Part shown: positions 15,623 through 23,622 of the stretch, piece by piece | How positions within the stretch are numbered: position 1 is the stretch's first letter | How the letters are laid out: every line of letters begins with the position of its first letter | Assembly: GCA_934675735.1 (NCBI GenBank) | Contig: CAKURR010000012.1 | Location: 15,454 to 79,453 of the forward strand | Origin: an uncultured Clostridia bacterium | GTDB taxonomy: Bacteria > Bacillota > Clostridia > Christensenellales > Aristaeellaceae | DNA: 64,000 bases | Reading direction: 5' to 3' | Translations under genes and position numbers: made by a program | Notes under the pieces: model-generated | Seen by the model: only the letters and a program-made list of their open reading frames with translations | What the model was told of the DNA's origin: nothing | The model's database searches: none

Positions 15623-16564
15623 TCACGCCTTCTCTTCCGGCCTTGTGATGCAGCCGGTCGTGTCTTTTTTGACACGCTCGTCGGCGTATACCGCGCTGCT
15701 GCGCGCCAGCGCCCGCGCGGCGGGTTTCAGCGTCTCATAATTCTTGTAAACGATGTTTTCCCACGCCCAGATGGGTTCTTCGTCCATATCCAGCTTCACC
15801 AGTCCGTAAGCGTCGTGGTAATGCTGCGCGGCGCAGTGCGGCGCGAGTGTCATCGCGCCCTCTTTGCGCACCTGCTCCACCACCAGCTGCACGCCGCCCA
15901 AAAACGTCGTTCTGCCCAAATGCACGCCCATCTTCTCCATCATCGGCAGAAACTCGACGACAAAGCAGCACGTATCGTGCGGATACATGAACTGCATGCC
16001 TTCCAGCGCGTCGTATTTCAGCCCCTTCTTCTGCGCCAGCGGATGATCCCACGAGACCATCATATACACCGGTTCGCGATACAGCGACACAACCCGCAGC
16101 CCGCTGACCGCGCCCGGGCGCGTGGTATAGAAGAAGCCGATATCCAGCATATCCGACCGAATCAGCGCCGGAACACCCGCGTTGTGCGTCATCATCATGT
16201 TCAGCCGCGTTTCGCCGTGCACGTTGTGAAACTGCTCAAACAGCGGAAGCAGGCTGTTGCCGATGTTGATTTCGCACCCGCCGACGGTCACGCTCCCCTC
16301 CAGCTTCTCCGCCGGGCAAACGCTGTCCAGCGCCAGATAATAGTGCTCCACCATGCGATTGGCGTGCACCAGAAACGCCTCGCCCTGCGGGGTGAGCGCG
16401 AGTTGGCGGCCCGTTTTGCAGAAAAGCGGCGCGCCGACCTCCTGCTCGAGCATCTGAATGTGCTTAAACAGCGTGCTGGGCGCATATTGCAGCTGCTCCG
16501 CCGCCTTTTGATAGTTCAGCGTCTGGGAAAGGGTAATCATGGTCAAAAGCTGTTTGGTATCCAT
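15623..16564 (-). CDS. LysR-family transcriptional regulator 1
   Basis: A 313-residue LTTR. The N-terminal winged helix-turn-helix has LNYQKAAEQLQYAPSTLFKHIQ (about 15-36) and LFCKTGRQLALTPQGE (about 47-62); the rest is the periplasmic-binding-like effector domain. The ATG at 16564 gives a standard length; AAAGG lies 11 bases upstream. It stands 305 bases upstream of the N-terminal-FMN reductase on the same strand, not divergent, and has its own terminator. Regulation of that reductase or of the adjacent amino acid transporter is inference. The effector domain is Cys- and Met-rich around YPHDTCCF. Confidence 0.85.
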   Translation of the reverse strand: MDTKQLLTMITLSQTLNYQKAAEQLQYAPSTLFKHIQMLEQEVGAPLFCKTGRQLALTPQGEAFLVHANRMVEHYYLALDSVCPAEKLEGSVTVGGCEINIGNSLLPLFEQFHNVHGETRLNMMMTHNAGVPALIRSDMLDIGFFYTTRPGAVSGLRVVSLYREPVYMMVSWDHPLAQKKGLKYDALEGMQFMYPHDTCCFVVEFLPMMEKMGVHLGRTTFLGGVQLVVEQVRKEGAMTLAPHCAAQHYHDAYGLVKLDMDEEPIWAWENIVYKNYETLKPAARALARSSAVYADERVKKDTTGCITRPEEKA

Positions 16565-16642
16565 GCCTGTCATGTCCTTTTCGCATTCGTTAAGAATCTG
16601 TCTATATTCTACCCTTCTTGCGCCGAAATTGCAACATAAAAA

Positions 16643-16670
16643 GACGCTCTGCCCACACAGGCAAAGCGTC
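16643..16670 (-). terminator. Intrinsic terminator after the amino acid ABC operon
   Basis: GACGCTCTGCC (16643-16653) and GGCAAAGCGTC (16660-16670) pair with one mismatch; a T run follows on the minus strand. Confidence 0.8.
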
Positions 16671-16689
16671 AAAAATAGGAAAGTCAGTC

Positions 16690-17421
16690 TTACAGCATGC
16701 TTGCCAGAAACGCCTTGAGCCTTTCGGTCTTGGGCGCACTGAGCACATCTTTAGGATTGCCGTGTTCGCAGATAACGCCCTGGTCCATAAACACCACTTC
16801 GCTTGCGACCGCGCGGGCAAAGCCCATCTCGTGGGTGACGACCAGCATCGTCAGGCCCTCCTGAGCCAGATTCTGCATGACGGAAAGCACCTCGCCGACC
16901 ATCTCGGGGTCGAGCGCGCTCGTCGGCTCGTCAAAGAGGATGACTTCGGGGTCCATCGCCAGCGCGCGGGCGATGGCGACGCGCTGCTTCTGGCCGCCGG
17001 AGAGCTGACGCGGCTTGGCGTTGATATACGCGTCCATGCCGACCTTCTTGAGGTACTTCATCGCGTTTTCAACGCTCTCCTCGCGGGTGCGGTGCAGCAC
17101 CTTCATCTGTCCGGTGACGCAGTTGTTCAGCACGTCCATATTGCCGAACAGGTTGAACTGCTGAAAGACCATGCCCACCTTGGCGTGGTAGCGCGGCATG
17201 TTGACCGCACCGGAGAGGATATCCTCGCCATGGTAGAGAATCTGCCCCTCGTCGGGCGTTTCCAGCAGGTTGATGCAGCGCAGCAGCGTCGATTTACCCG
17301 AGCCGGAAGAGCCGATGATGCAGGTCACTTCGCCCTTGTTGGCGGCGAAATCCACGCCCTTGAGCACTTCGTGGTCGCCGAAAGCCTTTTTGATGCCCCT
17401 GACCTCAATCACGCGTTCCAT
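16690..17421 (-). CDS. Polar amino acid ABC transporter ATP-binding protein (GlnQ type)
   Basis: A 243-residue ABC ATPase. Walker A GSSGSGKST (about 37-45), Q-loop MVFQQFNLF, signature LSGGQKQRVAIARAL (about 141-155), Walker B ILFDEPTSALDPE and the switch His VVTHEMGFA are all present. The overall sequence matches GlnQ/HisP-type ATPases for amino acid uptake. The ATG follows AAGGAGG and overlaps the permease gene by 13 bases. It forms an importer with the permease and binding protein encoded upstream. A terminator closes the operon at 16643. Confidence 0.95.
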   Translation of the reverse strand: MERVIEVRGIKKAFGDHEVLKGVDFAANKGEVTCIIGSSGSGKSTLLRCINLLETPDEGQILYHGEDILSGAVNMPRYHAKVGMVFQQFNLFGNMDVLNNCVTGQMKVLHRTREESVENAMKYLKKVGMDAYINAKPRQLSGGQKQRVAIARALAMDPEVILFDEPTSALDPEMVGEVLSVMQNLAQEGLTMLVVTHEMGFARAVASEVVFMDQGVICEHGNPKDVLSAPKTERLKAFLASML

Positions 17422-18239
17422 CTCTTGACGGCCTCCTTTTCGTTTTCGACGGATACCTTGATATCCGCGCGGCTGTCGCTCTGCGAGCCGTGGATGACGT
17501 AGTTATCCGGACCGTCCATCTTCTTTTCCACCGCGCGCAGAATGCGGCTGACGGTCAGCGTCAGGATGAGATAAATCACCGCGATGATGAAATACACCTC
17601 AAAGTAGCGGTAGTACGTGCCCGCGGCGCTCTTCGCCTGGAAGAACAGCTCGGAAACGGAGATGACGTTCAGCACGCTGGAATCCTTGATGTTGACAATC
17701 AGCTCGTTGCCCACGGACGGGAGAATGTTGCGGATGGCCTGCGGCAGAACGACGGTCGTCATGGTCTGCCAATGGGTCATGCCGATGGCATGCGCAGCCT
17801 CGAACTGGCCCCTATCGACGGAAACGATGCCGCCGCGGATGATTTCGGCCATATACGCGCCCGTATTGATGGAGATGATGAAGATAGCCGCGAAGGTCGT
17901 ATCCATGAACACGCCCGCGTACTGCGCGCCGTAGTAGATGACGACGGCCTGCACAATCATCGGCGTGCCGCGGAACACCTGAATATAGACGTTCATCAGC
18001 ATGTGCACGAACCGAAGCAGGCCGCGCTTGACGGTCACGCCCGCGTTCGAGCCGGTCTTTTTCTTTTCCGGCAGCGCGATGGTGCGGATGATGGCCACAA
18101 GCAGACCGAGCGCGAAGCCCAGCGCCGTGCCCGTCAGCGCGATGAGCAGGGTCATGCCCGTTCCGCGCAGGAACAGCATGCCGTATTTTTGCAGCAGAAA
18201 GGCCACCCAGCCAAAGAAAGACGTTGAAGCGTTCGGCAT
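17409..18239 (-). CDS. Polar amino acid ABC transporter permease
   Basis: A 276-residue permease of the HisMQ/GlnP type. A central inserted hydrophilic loop follows the second helix; the EAA-loop region reads EAAHAIGMTHWQTM (about 176-189), where the ATPase docks. The ATG at 18239 follows AAAGGAG by 6 bases. In-frame upstream sequence is a repeat element and is excluded. The C-terminal tail overlaps the ATPase start. The intergenic region to the binding-protein gene is long (263 bases) and filled with an inverted repeat pair, which could lower permease expression relative to the binding protein. Confidence 0.93.
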   Translation of the reverse strand: MPNASTSFFGWVAFLLQKYGMLFLRGTGMTLLIALTGTALGFALGLLVAIIRTIALPEKKKTGSNAGVTVKRGLLRFVHMLMNVYIQVFRGTPMIVQAVVIYYGAQYAGVFMDTTFAAIFIISINTGAYMAEIIRGGIVSVDRGQFEAAHAIGMTHWQTMTTVVLPQAIRNILPSVGNELIVNIKDSSVLNVISVSELFFQAKSAAGTYYRYFEVYFIIAVIYLILTLTVSRILRAVEKKMDGPDNYVIHGSQSDSRADIKVSVENEKEAVKRWNA

Positions 18240-18260
18240 TGTTTTCTCCTTTGGGGTACG

Positions 18261-18437
18261 TCGGGGCGCCGCCCCGAACCCCGGCAGGGAACTGAGTTCC
18301 CTGCACCTTCCACTTACCATCTGCTTCGCAGATGGTTTATTTTAATAAGATATTTTTCCTGTTTATCGCGCAGCGCTAAACAAAGTGGGAAATCCAAGAA
18401 CCTCAGGTTCTTGGCGGGGTTTGGGGCAGCGCCCCAA
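18261..18437. repeat. Inverted pair of hairpin repeats between the permease and binding-protein genes
   Basis: Left half, minus orientation: TCGGGGC-GCC-GCCCCGA (18261-18277), palindrome GCAGGGAACT-G-AGTTCCCTGC (18284-18304), hairpin CCATCTGC-TTC-GCAGATGG (18317-18335). Right half, plus orientation: an imperfect GTTTATCGC/GCGCTAAAC hairpin (about 18361-18381), palindrome CCAAGAACCT-C-AGGTTCTTGG (18394-18414) and TTGGGGC-AGC-GCCCCAA (18421-18437). The two halves are mirror images with unrelated arm sequences. Confidence 0.9.
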
Positions 18438-18465
18438 CGTCTCCCCCCTCAATGATGCGCAAAAA

Positions 18466-18497
18466 GGCTGTCGGCTGCACCGACAGTCTTGTTTGCC
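18466..18497 (-). terminator. Intrinsic terminator after the amino acid binding-protein gene
   Basis: GGCTGTCGG (18466-18474) and CCGACAGTC (18480-18488) pair around CTGCA, with a T run on the minus strand (18461-18465). Confidence 0.75.
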
Positions 18498-18502
18498 CTC
18501 GA

Positions 18503-19303
18503 TTACTCGCTCAGCGGCTGAGCCAGCACAACCGCATCCATGATGTCGTTGCGCTCTTCGGCGGAAATGCCCGCGAGAATCTCGTTAATCTGCTCCTTCA
18601 GCTCGCTGCCTTGGCGCACACCGACAGCAATCTGCGCGTCATCCGGCGAAACGGTGAAGCCCTGACCCTCGTCGAAGGTGACATAAGTCAAATCGGGGTT
18701 CGCGGAGGTCGCGGACACGGCGCCGGGGCGGTCGGCCACATAGCCGTCAATCGCGCCGGAGGAAACCGCAACGATCATCGTCGGGAAGGTCTCCATCGCG
18801 GGCATCTTCACCGCGCCTTCAATCTGGTCAATCATGTCGTAGTGGAACGTGCTCATCTGACCCGTAATCTTCGCGCCCGCCAGGTCGGCCAGGCTCTTGG
18901 CAGAAGCGAACGCGCTGTCCTTGCGAACGACGACGGTCAGCTCCGTGTCATAATAGGAATCCGTAAAATCGATGGTCATCTTGCGCTCGGCGGTCGGGCT
19001 CATGCCCGCGATAATCACATCGATGTTGCCGGAGAGCAGCGCCGGCGTCAGGCCGTCCCACTCGGTCTTGACGATTTCAAGCTCCATGCCGAGCTTGTCG
19101 GCGATAATCTGCGCGATGCGCACATCGTAGCCGTCCGCATAACCGCCCGCCGCAATCGCCACGGCGTTTTCGCTCGCGTCGCTCTGCGTCCAGTTGTACG
19201 GCGCGTAGTTGCACTCCATGCCCACGCGCAGGGTCTCGCAAACGCCCGCCGCCGCGAGCAGAACCATCGCCATCGTCATGGCCAGAACCAGCATCTTCTT
19301 CAT
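18503..19303 (-). CDS. Amino acid ABC transporter substrate-binding protein (family 3)
   Basis: A 266-residue family 3 solute-binding protein. The N-terminal signal peptide (about 1-22) has no lipobox Cys in a good position; VCET follows the hydrophobic core and Cys22 could be lipidated only with a poor motif. The mature start TLRVGMECNYAPYNW, then GYDVRIAQIIADKLGMELE and AGMSPTAERKMTIDFTDSYY, are classic for polar amino acid receptors; the Arg in TAER contacts the substrate carboxylate. A promoter lies at 19364-19392. A terminator after the gene and a 263-base gap before the permease suggest the binding protein is made in excess. Confidence 0.94.
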   Translation of the reverse strand: MKKMLVLAMTMAMVLLAAAGVCETLRVGMECNYAPYNWTQSDASENAVAIAAGGYADGYDVRIAQIIADKLGMELEIVKTEWDGLTPALLSGNIDVIIAGMSPTAERKMTIDFTDSYYDTELTVVVRKDSAFASAKSLADLAGAKITGQMSTFHYDMIDQIEGAVKMPAMETFPTMIVAVSSGAIDGYVADRPGAVSATSANPDLTYVTFDEGQGFTVSPDDAQIAVGVRQGSELKEQINEILAGISAEERNDIMDAVVLAQPLSE

Positions 19304-19363
19304 AATTCGTATCCTCTCCGACCTCTCGGGGTCTGTCCGTTGGGTTTCCTTTGGAATGAGCTT

Positions 19364-19392
19364 ATCTTACACCCGTTCGGCCTTGCAGTCAA
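19364..19392 (-). promoter_or_regulatory. Sigma-A promoter of the amino acid binding-protein gene
   Basis: Minus strand TTGACT (19387-19392), 17-base spacer, TAAGAT (19364-19369). Confidence 0.75.
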
Positions 19393-19486
19393 CAAAATTA
19401 CAATAATTTTGCGTTCATTTTGTATTTTTTACAAACAGCATGACTTTGATGGGGAAAAATCTCGTCCAAAAAACGGAAGGGGCTGT

Positions 19487-20371
19487 TCACCCCTCCCGCT
19501 GCATCACCCGCACGACATAATCCACAAACTCGCTCTCTGCGGCGGAGAGCGCCGCCCCGCGCAGAACGGCCATATTGAAATTGATGGTCAAATCGAGGTC
19601 GCGCACGGGGCGCGTGACCAGCTTGTCCTCCTTCATCGTCTTAGGCGGCAGGCAGAAGGAAACGTAATTCGCCTTGGCAACCAGCTCGATGGCCTGTCCC
19701 CATGCGCTGCCGTCCAGCATAATCTGCGGCGCGCAGCCCGCCGCCGCGCACTGCCGCTCCAGACTGCCGATGACATGGAGCGTGCTGTTGAGCAGCACCA
19801 GCCGATAGGGCGCGAAATCCGCCATGCAAAGCTCCTGCTTGCGGGCCAGCGGATGATTTTCGGAAAGCAGCGCGACCTGCGGCGATTCGCGGTGAAAGAC
19901 GACCTCCAGCGCCGGGTCATCCACCGGACCGAAAATCAGCGCGATGGCCGATTTGCCGCTGGCCACACGCGTGTAGCAGCCTTCGAGCGTATCGTTGCGC
20001 GTGCACAGATTGATTTTGGGGTGCTCCAACACGAACCGCGATAGAAAATCCGCCGGAAAAAAGCTGAGCAGCCCCCATGTCATGCAGACCTCCGCCTGCA
20101 CGTCGCGGTCACAGGCGGCTTTGGTCACCTCCGCGCGAATCGTCTCCGTCTGGCGCAGATAGGCGGGGGCCATGCGTTCCAGCGCGCGTCCGGCGGGGCT
20201 CAGGCACACGCCCGTCCGCTGGCGCACAAAGAGCGGCGCGCCCAGCTCGTCCTCGAGCTTATCCATGCTCTTGACCAGCCCGGGCACGGAGATGAAAAGC
20301 TTTTTGGCCGCGGAGGTAAAGCTGCCCGTCCGCGCGATTTCCAGAAAGAAACGGATTTGTTTCGCGTCCAT
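19487..20371 (-). CDS. LysR-family transcriptional regulator 2
   Basis: A 294-residue LTTR. DNA-binding N-terminus: MDAKQIRFFLEIARTGSF, then TSAAKKLFISVPGLVKSMDKLE and LFVRQRTGVCLSPAG. The ATG at 20371 follows GGAGG by 4 bases; an ATG at 20386 is a weaker alternative. It sits 162 bases downstream of the C-terminal-FMN reductase and 183 bases upstream of the amino acid transporter, all on the minus strand. This repeats the reductase/LysR pairing seen at 13.4-16.6 kb but in reverse order. Target genes and effector are unknown. Confidence 0.87.
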   Translation of the reverse strand: MDAKQIRFFLEIARTGSFTSAAKKLFISVPGLVKSMDKLEDELGAPLFVRQRTGVCLSPAGRALERMAPAYLRQTETIRAEVTKAACDRDVQAEVCMTWGLLSFFPADFLSRFVLEHPKINLCTRNDTLEGCYTRVASGKSAIALIFGPVDDPALEVVFHRESPQVALLSENHPLARKQELCMADFAPYRLVLLNSTLHVIGSLERQCAAAGCAPQIMLDGSAWGQAIELVAKANYVSFCLPPKTMKEDKLVTRPVRDLDLTINFNMAVLRGAALSAAESEFVDYVVRVMQREG

Positions 20372-20533
20372 ATATCCTCCGCACATCCGCAGAAGGGCTG
20401 CCGCCGCCCTCTCATCCGCTCCGTGCCGGCTCTCCCCGAGCGGGAGAGCCGACCGAAAGTCGGAGAGGGCGACAACAGCCCTTACGGTTCTATTCTTATT
20501 TCGTCAGCAGGTTTTCGTTTTCCTGCCCGTTTC

Positions 20534-22519
20534 TCAGGAGGTCTTGTGGGAGAACGCGGTCATGATACCGCCGGTGATGGCCTGGCTGTCGATGGTCGCG
20601 CCGGAAATCGCATCCACGCCCATGCTCTGGGTATCGATGATGTTCTTGGCGAACTCGGCGAACTGCTCTTCGGTCATGAACATGTTTTCCCTGCCCTCGC
20701 CGATCTTCATATCCACCAGCTTCTTATCCTTGATGGTGAAGATGACCTCATACGGGTCATGCAGGCCGGTGACGAACACGGAGTAATCGCCGTCCGCGGC
20801 CTCGGCCCACGGCGCAGCCGCTTCGCCGCCCGCGGTGGACTTGAGCTCCGCACGGCCGCCGAGCATCGTATCGACGGCGGCGCGGCCGGAGCAGATGGCC
20901 TCGTGCAGGTAGGTGCCGTTCTGATACAGGTTGCAGACCAGGCTGCCCAGCTCGCCCGCGGAATACAGGCCCTCGATGGGCTGGTTATCCCAAGTCAGCA
21001 CCTGACCCTTGATGTTGCGCTTCGCGCCGCCGGAGCACGCCGGCATTGCCGGGAACTCTTCGATGGCGTAGAACGGCGCCTTCTGAATCTTGGCCATGGT
21101 GGTGATGTCGCGGCCGAAATCGGCGTCCTCGCCAGCATCGACCATCGCGTTGTAATGGTCAACCTCGGCGCGCAGCGCTTCGGGATCGCGGCCCAGCTTC
21201 TCGGCCAGCTCCTCGATGGTATCGGCCTTGACAATCCAGCCCTTTTCGATTTCGACGCTGTTGTCGTCCGACCAGTGATACGGCTTGCGGCAGGTCACCG
21301 GCCAGCCAATCCACGCGTTGACAATCGGCTGCGCCTTGCAGCAGTCGTCGTCAAAAATGAGGTGCACGGGCTGAGAGCGGTGAATCGGCACATCGACGTA
21401 CTGGCCGTGGCTGTAATACTTCATGTGCTGGCGCTGATAGGAATCGGCCTCGTTGTAATAGCGGGTGCTGTCCGCCGCGACTTCCATCCACGCGCCGTGC
21501 TTCATGTAGAACTGACGGATGAAGCAGGTCTCGTAATCCGGCACCTTGATGCCGTGGAAGTAGCCGCAGGACATGGTGTGGTTATCCATGTGCCAGAGCT
21601 GCGCGCCGATGGCCATTTCCATCTTCACGCCGTCGCCCGTGACATACGGAGAGCCCGCGTTGTAAATCGTGTCGCCGCCGTTGAAGTCGCGATACATCTG
21701 CATATCGCCCTCATAGCCGCCCGTCGCCAGCAGAACGCCCTTGTTCGCCTTGACGTAGATGACCGTGCCGTCCGGTTTCTTCACGCCCACGCCCTCGACG
21801 CGCTTGGTGACAGAATCCTGCACGAGGCAGACGACCTGATGTCTGTAATTCGGCTTCGCGCCGCGATACTCGGCCGCCGCGGCAAAGCCGTTCCAGCAAC
21901 CGCCGTTTTCAAACGGCACGCCGCCGTCCTTCTTGCGGAAGTGGCCCGTCGCGCCGACGAAGTCCGCGCCTTCCAGCTTCGGGAATTCGACCAGCAGGGT
22001 GCCCCAGCGCAGCGCGCCGCCGCCGGAATAACCGACTTCGTAGCCCACCGGCTCCAGCGCCCCCTGAATCCATTCCAGATCGGTTGCGAACTCGTTGGTC
22101 AGCCAGTTGAAGTCCTCCTCGGGGATGACCTGCGGCTTGTTCAGGTTGCGCATATAGGTGCGGAAGGTCTCGATGTCGTCCTTCTGCACGAAGATGACGC
22201 ACTGGCCGGAGGCAATCGCCTGGCCGCCCGCGTTCTCCTCGTCGGATTTATCGTAGATGACCACGTCCACGCTCGGGTCGATTTCCACGGCCTCAATATA
22301 CGCCGCCGTACCCGCCATGCCGTAACCGGCGATGACGATATCGTGCTCCTCGTCCCACTTCACGTTCTGAGACGCGACCACCCAGCTGCTGGAATTTTTG
22401 TATTCCGGCTTTTCCTCTTCGGCGGCGGCGTTCATCAGTCCGCTCGCAAACAGGCCGACGCCCGCGGCGCTCATCGCCGCGCCCTTGAGGAAATCCTTAC
22501 GGGAAATGTTCTTCGCCAT
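20534..22519 (-). CDS. Exported FAD-dependent reductase with C-terminal FMN-binding domain
   Basis: A 661-residue flavoprotein. The N-terminus has SRKDFLKGA followed by a hydrophobic stretch, a twin-arginine-like signal in which the second Arg is Lys. The FAD domain starts with DIVIAGYGMAGTAAY (Rossmann Gly about 65-70) and ends with GLYSAGELG. A C-terminal FMN_bind domain (about 590-661) carries DAISGAT, the flavinylation motif, with Thr about 642. The architecture is the mirror of the reductase at 13434. It belongs to the fumarate-reductase/ketosteroid-dehydrogenase-like group used by gut anaerobes as extracytoplasmic reductases; substrate unknown. The ATG at 22519 follows GGAGG; a strong promoter lies at 22593-22621. 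Confidence 0.85.
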   Translation of the reverse strand: MAKNISRKDFLKGAAMSAAGVGLFASGLMNAAAEEEKPEYKNSSSWVVASQNVKWDEEHDIVIAGYGMAGTAAYIEAVEIDPSVDVVIYDKSDEENAGGQAIASGQCVIFVQKDDIETFRTYMRNLNKPQVIPEEDFNWLTNEFATDLEWIQGALEPVGYEVGYSGGGALRWGTLLVEFPKLEGADFVGATGHFRKKDGGVPFENGGCWNGFAAAAEYRGAKPNYRHQVVCLVQDSVTKRVEGVGVKKPDGTVIYVKANKGVLLATGGYEGDMQMYRDFNGGDTIYNAGSPYVTGDGVKMEMAIGAQLWHMDNHTMSCGYFHGIKVPDYETCFIRQFYMKHGAWMEVAADSTRYYNEADSYQRQHMKYYSHGQYVDVPIHRSQPVHLIFDDDCCKAQPIVNAWIGWPVTCRKPYHWSDDNSVEIEKGWIVKADTIEELAEKLGRDPEALRAEVDHYNAMVDAGEDADFGRDITTMAKIQKAPFYAIEEFPAMPACSGGAKRNIKGQVLTWDNQPIEGLYSAGELGSLVCNLYQNGTYLHEAICSGRAAVDTMLGGRAELKSTAGGEAAAPWAEAADGDYSVFVTGLHDPYEVIFTIKDKKLVDMKIGEGRENMFMTEEQFAEFAKNIIDTQSMGVDAISGATIDSQAITGGIMTAFSHKTS

Positions 22520-22592
22520 TGTCCGTATCCTCCTTCGGTATTCCATCCTTCAGAAGCGGAAATCCATTCCTCCGCCCCTTTTGTTTGTGACG

Positions 22593-22621
22593 ATTATAAC
22601 ATTCTCGACAAGGCGAGTCAA
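22593..22621 (-). promoter_or_regulatory. Sigma-A promoter of the C-terminal-FMN reductase
   Basis: Minus strand TTGACT (22616-22621), 17-base spacer, TATAAT (22593-22598). The 5' UTR is about 70 bases. Confidence 0.88.
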
Positions 22622-22745
22622 TCCGATTTTTAACATCTCGTTTATGCTCCGTAATCCTTCGGTTTACAATTTTTATCGATTTTCTCGCATTTCAGTCCGA
22701 TTCTTGCACCGTTTATGCCAAAACATATTCTTTTGCGCACAAAAA

Positions 22746-22780
22746 CAGAGGCAAGCGCGTCTTTCCCGCGTCCGCCTCTG
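22746..22780 (-). terminator. Intrinsic terminator after the SIMPL gene
   Basis: CAGAGGC (22746-22752) and GCCTCTG (22774-22780) with inner GCGCG/CGCG pairs; minus strand continues TTTTT. Confidence 0.8.
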
Positions 22781-22817
22781 AGCCAAAAGGTTACATGGTT
22801 TTCTTCACAAATTCGGT

Positions 22818-23519
22818 TTACTTCGTCTGCGCCTCGTAAACCGCCGTCACGCTGGCCGTCACCGAGATGCTGCCCGAGCGGATGCCCGTGCCCGCCGCTT
22901 CGGCCTTCATGCTCACCGCGCCGTCATACGTGTTGACGTTGTATTCGTTGTAGCCGCTGTTTTCGGTGACGGATTCCATGTGGTCGATAGTCAGCCCCGC
23001 CGCCTCGGCCATTGTCTCGGCCTTGGCCGCCGCCGCGTCAATCGCCAGCTTCAGCGCCTGCCGATACAGCTCGCTGCGGGCAGAAACATTGTATTCCACG
23101 TTGTAGATTTCGCTCATTCCGCAGTCCGTCACCACGCCGATGACGCTGTCGAGCATATCCACATCCTTGCAGGTGATGGAAAGCGTGTGGTTGGCCTGAT
23201 AGCCGCTCACGCTCGGCGTATCGCCGCTGTAATCATACGTCGGGTAATAGGTGTAGCTCGTGGTCACGATGTCGTTTTCCTCCACACCCAGTTCCAGCAG
23301 CTTCGCGGTCACGGATTCGATGATTTTGTTCATGCCCTCCTGCGCATCCGCGACGCTCCTGCCCGAAACGGAGGCGTTCGCCGTCACCGTCACCATGTCC
23401 GGCGCGGCCGTCACCACCGCCGTGCCCTGCGCGGTGATATCCGCGTCCTTTCCATCGGCGAAGGCCGACACCGGAACAGTCATCAGCATCATCAGGGCCA
23501 AAGCCAGAAATTTTTTCAT
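22818..23519 (-). CDS. SIMPL (DUF541) domain exported protein
   Basis: A 233-residue exported protein. A Sec signal peptide (1-22, cleavage near AFA-DG) is followed by the SIMPL/DUF541 fold: ITAQGTAVVTAAPDMVTVTANAS begins the domain and the C-terminus ends in ISVTASVTAVYEA. Family members are periplasmic or surface proteins linked to oxidative or envelope stress; the biochemical function is unclear. The ATG at 23519 follows AGGAGG by 9 bases. Its own ECF-type promoter (23584-23610) matches the promoter of the sigma gene upstream, so it is probably a target of that sigma factor. Confidence 0.88.
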   Translation of the reverse strand: MKKFLALALMMLMTVPVSAFADGKDADITAQGTAVVTAAPDMVTVTANASVSGRSVADAQEGMNKIIESVTAKLLELGVEENDIVTTSYTYYPTYDYSGDTPSVSGYQANHTLSITCKDVDMLDSVIGVVTDCGMSEIYNVEYNVSARSELYRQALKLAIDAAAAKAETMAEAAGLTIDHMESVTENSGYNEYNVNTYDGAVSMKAEAAGTGIRSGSISVTASVTAVYEAQTK

Positions 23520-23583
23520 ATTCGTTTTCCTCCTGAAAGTTTCATATGCCGTATCGGTCGGTTTTTGAACCGCGCACCATATA

Positions 23584-23610
23584 GACGATTCAGCGGCGCG
23601 TTTTGTTCCC
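23584..23610 (-). promoter_or_regulatory. ECF-sigma promoter of the SIMPL gene
   Basis: Minus strand GGGAAC (23605-23610), then 17 bases, then CGTCTA (23582-23587). It is identical in both hexamers and spacing to the site before the sigma gene at 25364-25392. It lies about 65 bases from the start codon. Confidence 0.75.
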
Positions 23611-23622
23611 ATCTTTTGCCAT

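Noticed and set aside
20357..22633. Long plus-strand open frame opposite the C-terminal-FMN reductase
   Set aside because: Antisense shadow; it would also begin in a repeat and end over the reductase promoter.
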